Source: Porphyromonas gulae DSM 15663 (GTDB lineage Bacteria; Bacteroidota; Bacteroidia; Bacteroidales; Porphyromonadaceae). From it: a DNA stretch of 64,000 bases. The notes beneath the pieces are model-generated. The model ran no database searches and had not been told where the DNA came from. It was given only the letters and a program-made list of their open reading frames with translations. Positions 60,821 through 64,000 of the stretch are shown piece by piece (the stretch's first letter is position 1; each line of letters opens with the position of its first letter). The stretch is from positions 1 through 64,000 of the forward strand of contig NZ_KB899157.1 of the NCBI RefSeq assembly GCF_000378065.1, read 5' to 3'. The position numbers were made by a program, and so were the translations under genes.

Positions 60821-60866
60821 CGGGGCTGTGCGAGGAGGAGAGACTCCTGTTCGCGCAGCCCTTTTC
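60821..60866 (+). terminator. Terminator after aspA
   Basis: GGGGCTGTGCGA pairs with TTCGCGCAGCCC, with an inner GGAG/CTCC helix, followed by TTTTCG. Confidence 0.85.
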
Positions 60867-60918
60867 GTTTGACTTTATACCATGCGGAGAGATGGATGTG
60901 GGAATGAACGCTAACGAC

Positions 60919-60926
60919 TATCTTTG
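60919..60926 (+). promoter_or_regulatory. Candidate -7 box (TATCTTTG) of the ppx-PAP2 pair
   Basis: It is an exact TAnnTTTG match, 19 bp before the ppx start codon and after the aspA terminator. Confidence 0.6.
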
Positions 60927-60945
60927 CCCGACTAAGCATTAAGGA

Positions 60946-61854
60946 ATGGAAAAGGTACATTATGCCGCCATAGACGTCGGCTCGAATGCCGTGCGCCTGC
61001 TGATCAAATGTGTCAATAGCGAAGGGATGGAGGAGCCTCTCAGCAAGGTGCTGATCATGCGAGTCCCCATCCGTCTGGGCGAAGACTCTTTTACCAAAGG
61101 ATACATAGGAGAGGAAAAGGCAGACAACATGGTACGGCTCATGCGGGCATACAATGAGATGATGCAGATATACCGGGTAAAGGACTATCGTGCCTGTGCC
61201 ACCTCCGCCATGAGAGACGCATCGAATGCCGAAGCCGTGATTGCACAGATCCGAGAGAAGACGGGTATCCATATAGACATCATCGATGGGGATGAGGAGG
61301 CCCGCCTCGTCTCGGACAATCATATCGAACAGATTATTTCCGACGGAGGCAATTACATCTATCTGGACGTCGGTGGAGGTAGTACCGAGCTTACGCTTTT
61401 CTCCGACACTCATGTCAAGCATTCGCAGTCGTTCGACATCGGTACGGTACGTCTGCTCAACGAAAAGGTTCGCCCCCATGTCCGGGAAGCATTCCGCTCG
61501 GAACTCATGGCCATTGCAAAAGAATATACCGACATTACGATCATCGGTACGGGAGGCAATATCAATCGCCTTGTCCGTCTGAGCGGATCGGATAGGGGTT
61601 CTTCCCGCTATAGCATCATGCCGGTAGAAGCACTGCACAAGACCTACGACCTGCTCAAGCCTATTTCCACAGAAGAACGAATGGTGCGCTTCCACCTCAA
61701 ACCCGACCGTGCGGATGTAATCATCCCGGCAGCCGAGATTTTCCTTGAGGTGGCGGACATTACCGAAGCTAAAACCATCATTGCTCCTATCGTAGGATTG
61801 GCAGATGGTATCATCGAAGACCTCTATACACGCCACCAGTCTCGACCCTCATGA
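60946..61854 (+). CDS. ppx: Ppx/GppA-family phosphatase (exopolyphosphatase-type)
   Basis: This 302-residue protein has the ASKHA fold of Ppx/GppA enzymes, which hydrolyse polyphosphate or pppGpp. The phosphate loops are YAAIDVGSNAVRLLI and LDVGGGSTELTLF; ACATSAMRDASNA and IIGTGGNINRL are also family motifs. It is the short form with only the two catalytic lobes. It overlaps the PAP2 gene by four bases (ATGA), so the two phosphatases are made together. Confidence 0.9.
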   Translation: MEKVHYAAIDVGSNAVRLLIKCVNSEGMEEPLSKVLIMRVPIRLGEDSFTKGYIGEEKADNMVRLMRAYNEMMQIYRVKDYRACATSAMRDASNAEAVIAQIREKTGIHIDIIDGDEEARLVSDNHIEQIISDGGNYIYLDVGGGSTELTLFSDTHVKHSQSFDIGTVRLLNEKVRPHVREAFRSELMAIAKEYTDITIIGTGGNINRLVRLSGSDRGSSRYSIMPVEALHKTYDLLKPISTEERMVRFHLKPDRADVIIPAAEIFLEVADITEAKTIIAPIVGLADGIIEDLYTRHQSRPS

Positions 61855-62882
61855 AACGACAGCAGAAACAGCGGAGGAAAGCAGGGACAATCTCTGCCAC
61901 CGTAGGGCAAGCCTATGCCAATCGGCTACTGATCCTCACAGAGGTATTGGCTTTGCTTTACGTCATCATCACGGGGATCATCCTCCTTATCATGCGCCCC
62001 ACCATGCCCGATGCCGACACACTGCTTCTCAATCGGGCGGAAATACTTGTAGGAACAAGCATATTCGCACTGCTCTATTATCGCTCTCCTTCTCGATTCA
62101 CTTGGGCACTGCGTATCATCTTTCAGCTAATGCTGCTCAGCTATTGGTATCCGGAGACCTTTCTCTTCAATCAGCACTTCGACAATCTGGATCATATCTT
62201 CGCCCGGGCCGAGCAGATCGTTTGTTTCAGTCAGCCGGCTATTTGGTTCAGCCGGCTATTCCCTCACTGGATAATAAGCGAAGTGCTCCACTTCGGCTAC
62301 TTCATCTATTATGCACTTATCGTCGGAGTCATTCTCTTCTACTATATCTCCAATTACAGGCAGGCCGAACGTGTGGCTTTCGTGCTGTTCGGCTCTTTTT
62401 ATGTCTACTATCTGATCTATACCCTCCTGCCGGTAGCCGGGCCACAATTCTACTTCCCCGCCATCGGCTGGGATAGCGTAGCGGCAGGGCGATTTCCACC
62501 CATCGGTCAGTACTTTGCCACACACCCGGAGCTGCAAGAGATGGAGGTGGCGCATCAGGGACTGTTCTATCGTCTGGTCAATATGTCGCAGCAAATGGGC
62601 GAACGCCCCACTGCGGCTTTTCCCAGTAGTCATGTGGGCATCACGACGGTGATCTTCGCATTCTTCCACCGAAGCAGCAGGAAGTTATTCTGGTATCTCC
62701 TGCCCATCGGTATTTGCCTGACACTGGCGACCGTCTATATACAGGCACATTATTTCATCGATGTATTGGCCGGATTGGCCACGGGACTTTTGTTCTATTA
62801 CGGAGGCAATAAGCTCTATTCGTGGATCGACATCAAGATAAGTGGTAGACGGAGTCGTAACAATCAAGTGGGAAGCGTGTAA
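61851..62882 (+). CDS. PAP2-family membrane phosphatase / phosphotransferase (AUR1-like)
   Basis: This 343-residue inner-membrane protein has about six helices and the PAP2 catalytic pattern: ERPTAAFPSSHVG near residues 253-263 with the His at about 261, and AHYFIDVLAG with His300 and Asp304. The long helical N-terminal half and the arrangement resemble the AUR1/inositol-phosphoceramide synthase branch (PAP2_3). Bacteroidota make sphingolipids, so a role in phosphoceramide head-group transfer is possible (inference). It is distinct in context from the known lipid A phosphatases. Confidence 0.85.
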   Translation: MKRQQKQRRKAGTISATVGQAYANRLLILTEVLALLYVIITGIILLIMRPTMPDADTLLLNRAEILVGTSIFALLYYRSPSRFTWALRIIFQLMLLSYWYPETFLFNQHFDNLDHIFARAEQIVCFSQPAIWFSRLFPHWIISEVLHFGYFIYYALIVGVILFYYISNYRQAERVAFVLFGSFYVYYLIYTLLPVAGPQFYFPAIGWDSVAAGRFPPIGQYFATHPELQEMEVAHQGLFYRLVNMSQQMGERPTAAFPSSHVGITTVIFAFFHRSSRKLFWYLLPIGICLTLATVYIQAHYFIDVLAGLATGLLFYYGGNKLYSWIDIKISGRRSRNNQVGSV

Positions 62883-63101
62883 TTCCCGATAGTCCACAAT
62901 AGCAAAAACAAGGGAGGAACCTGTCTACAGCGTACAGATAATTCTCCCTGTCGCCTGCGACTACCGGAATGTGCAGAATCTGTAATCTTACATCGATTTT
63001 GCCGAAAAGAATTTTTTTTATTTATATTCACGTAATTCTTTGATTCCCCTTGGTTTCGGGGGAGCATCAGTCACATAATCACTATATAATATGCAATAGT
63101 C

Positions 63102-64000
63102 ATGAAACGATTACTTCCATTTCTCGTTATGCTGGTACTGCCTCTGTCTCTACTTGCACAAGGCCTGACCCGAGCAGAAGCGCTCGCCCGAGTGAAAAAC
63201 ATTTATGGGGAGCAATGCTCAACCTTTGATTTCGCTGTCAAAGAGGATGTCACCCCACCTCAGACTTTTGACCAATCGGAACAGTCATCCCCCGTTCAAA
63301 ATCTGACATACGAGATTGACGGTGATCAATTGACCCTCAAATGGGAAGCTTCGGAAACTAACGGGGAGATCCTACTCGTGAAAGAAGATTTTACAGAGTA
63401 CGATCCTGTTTCTCTGCTACCCACCGGGTGGACAGCCATAGATGCTGACGAGGACGGGAATGGTTGGCGTGCGGGAGGCAATAGTTATCTGTACGACGGA
63501 TTGCATGTTGCCATTTCGTTCTCATCATGGAATGGACTCGCCGATCTTAATCCCGACAACTACCTGATTACGCCCGAGGTCTCGGGAGCAAACCGGATTA
63601 CCTATTTGGTCACACCGGGCGATTATAATTGGCCGGATCACTATGGTGTCTTCATCTCTAAAGCGGGAACATCGGCAGCGGACTTTGTCCACCTCTTCGA
63701 CGAAACGCTTATTGCTCCAAGCTCAAAGGGTGTTATGAAAGATGGACGTTGGTATCAATTCCAGGAGCGCGAACTAATTCTGCCGGAAGGGACCAAATAC
63801 GTAGCATTCCGTCATTACGATTCGTCGGAAATGTTCGCCGTGGTAGTAACGCAAGTCCGGGTCTATGGAAAGGCTTCCCCGTGTTACAACATCTACAAAG
63901 ACGGCTCACTGCTTCAAGCCAATGTTGAGGGAACGAGTTTTACGACACCTCTTCCGGCCCAAACGAGCGAATACTGCGTCCGCGCAGTCGTTGATGGCGT
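63102..64000 (+). CDS. Cleaved-adhesin domain protein, hemagglutinin-related (3' end outside window)
   Basis: Only the first 299 or so residues are visible; the frame is open at the window edge. There is a signal peptide (MKRLLPFLVMLVLPLSLLAQ), a short linker, a strand-rich region (LTYEIDGDQLTLKWEA) that looks fibronectin-like, then a cleaved-adhesin jelly-roll domain (about 90-270) with WTAIDADEDGNGWRAGG and NPDNYLITPEVSG. These domains occur in gingipain adhesin regions and HagA of P. gingivalis. A CYNIYKDGSLL linker then begins a further repeat. It is likely surface-exposed and may bind haemoglobin or host proteins. Confidence 0.85.
   Translation, partial: MKRLLPFLVMLVLPLSLLAQGLTRAEALARVKNIYGEQCSTFDFAVKEDVTPPQTFDQSEQSSPVQNLTYEIDGDQLTLKWEASETNGEILLVKEDFTEYDPVSLLPTGWTAIDADEDGNGWRAGGNSYLYDGLHVAISFSSWNGLADLNPDNYLITPEVSGANRITYLVTPGDYNWPDHYGVFISKAGTSAADFVHLFDETLIAPSSKGVMKDGRWYQFQERELILPEGTKYVAFRHYDSSEMFAVVVTQVRVYGKASPCYNIYKDGSLLQANVEGTSFTTPLPAQTSEYCVRAVVDG

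Overview
The window looks like Porphyromonas gingivalis or a very close relative such as P. gulae. The strongest marker is an 821-residue secreted zinc carboxypeptidase with three PKD domains and a C-terminal type IX secretion signal, which matches the known P. gingivalis enzyme CPG70. Other Bacteroidota signs are -7 boxes of the TAnnTTTG type, few clear Shine-Dalgarno sites, a DUF4271-hemD-rnpA-yidD-tatD row, HU-HIG and DUF6140 genes, TonB-linked receptors, a cleaved-adhesin protein at the right edge and an IS3-type element at the left edge.

Layout. 0-0.3 kb is the end of an IS3-family element. 0.6-5 kb holds a beta-carbonic anhydrase lipoprotein and three related beta-propeller lipoproteins. 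5-14 kb is an RND efflux operon (adaptor, permease, TolC-like protein, second permease). 14-21 kb holds a TonB-dependent receptor, an esterase, two small lipoprotein-type genes and two tandem DUF2807 genes built of GSG rungs. 21-32 kb holds CPG70, a NamZ-type muramidase with an overlapping transaldolase, an amidinohydrolase, radA, a large transglutaminase-like lipoprotein, a MarC protein and a DEDDh exonuclease. 32.9-35.1 kb is an accessory island: a long leader with a 14-C run and a 32-bp-stem hairpin, an HU-HIG gene, a DUF6140 gene and several very small AT-rich genes. 35.3-38.6 kb is an ECF sigma operon with a membrane regulator, a small secreted protein and two paralogous beta-barrel proteins. 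39-45.5 kb is a four-gene cobalamin operon in which every gene is a fusion, with a formate/nitrite channel converging on it. 47.5-57.2 kb holds a NYN nuclease-like gene, prfC, the rnpA region, an extracytoplasmic thioredoxin, a GNAT-like protein and a nucleoside kinase. 58.3-64 kb holds kdsA, aspA, ppx, a PAP2 enzyme and a truncated cleaved-adhesin gene.

Two structures are not explained by ordinary genes. First, a hairpin-forming element of about 100-180 bp (nested GGCGCGAGAA / TTCTCGCGCC arms) occurs at least four times between genes, like a MITE. Second, two related cassettes of about 620 bp face outward at 46.7-47.3 kb and 57.4-58.0 kb. Each has a conserved promoter segment, a very short reading frame at nearly the same offset, a terminator hairpin, an AT-rich set of palindromes and a conserved 50-bp tail. 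They form an inverted pair around a 10-kb gene block. I judge this pair, and the phase-variation-like leader of the HU-HIG island, to be the best candidates for undescribed biology here.

No rRNA, tRNA or CRISPR array was recognised. All function names come from reading protein sequence and motifs by eye; no database search was run.
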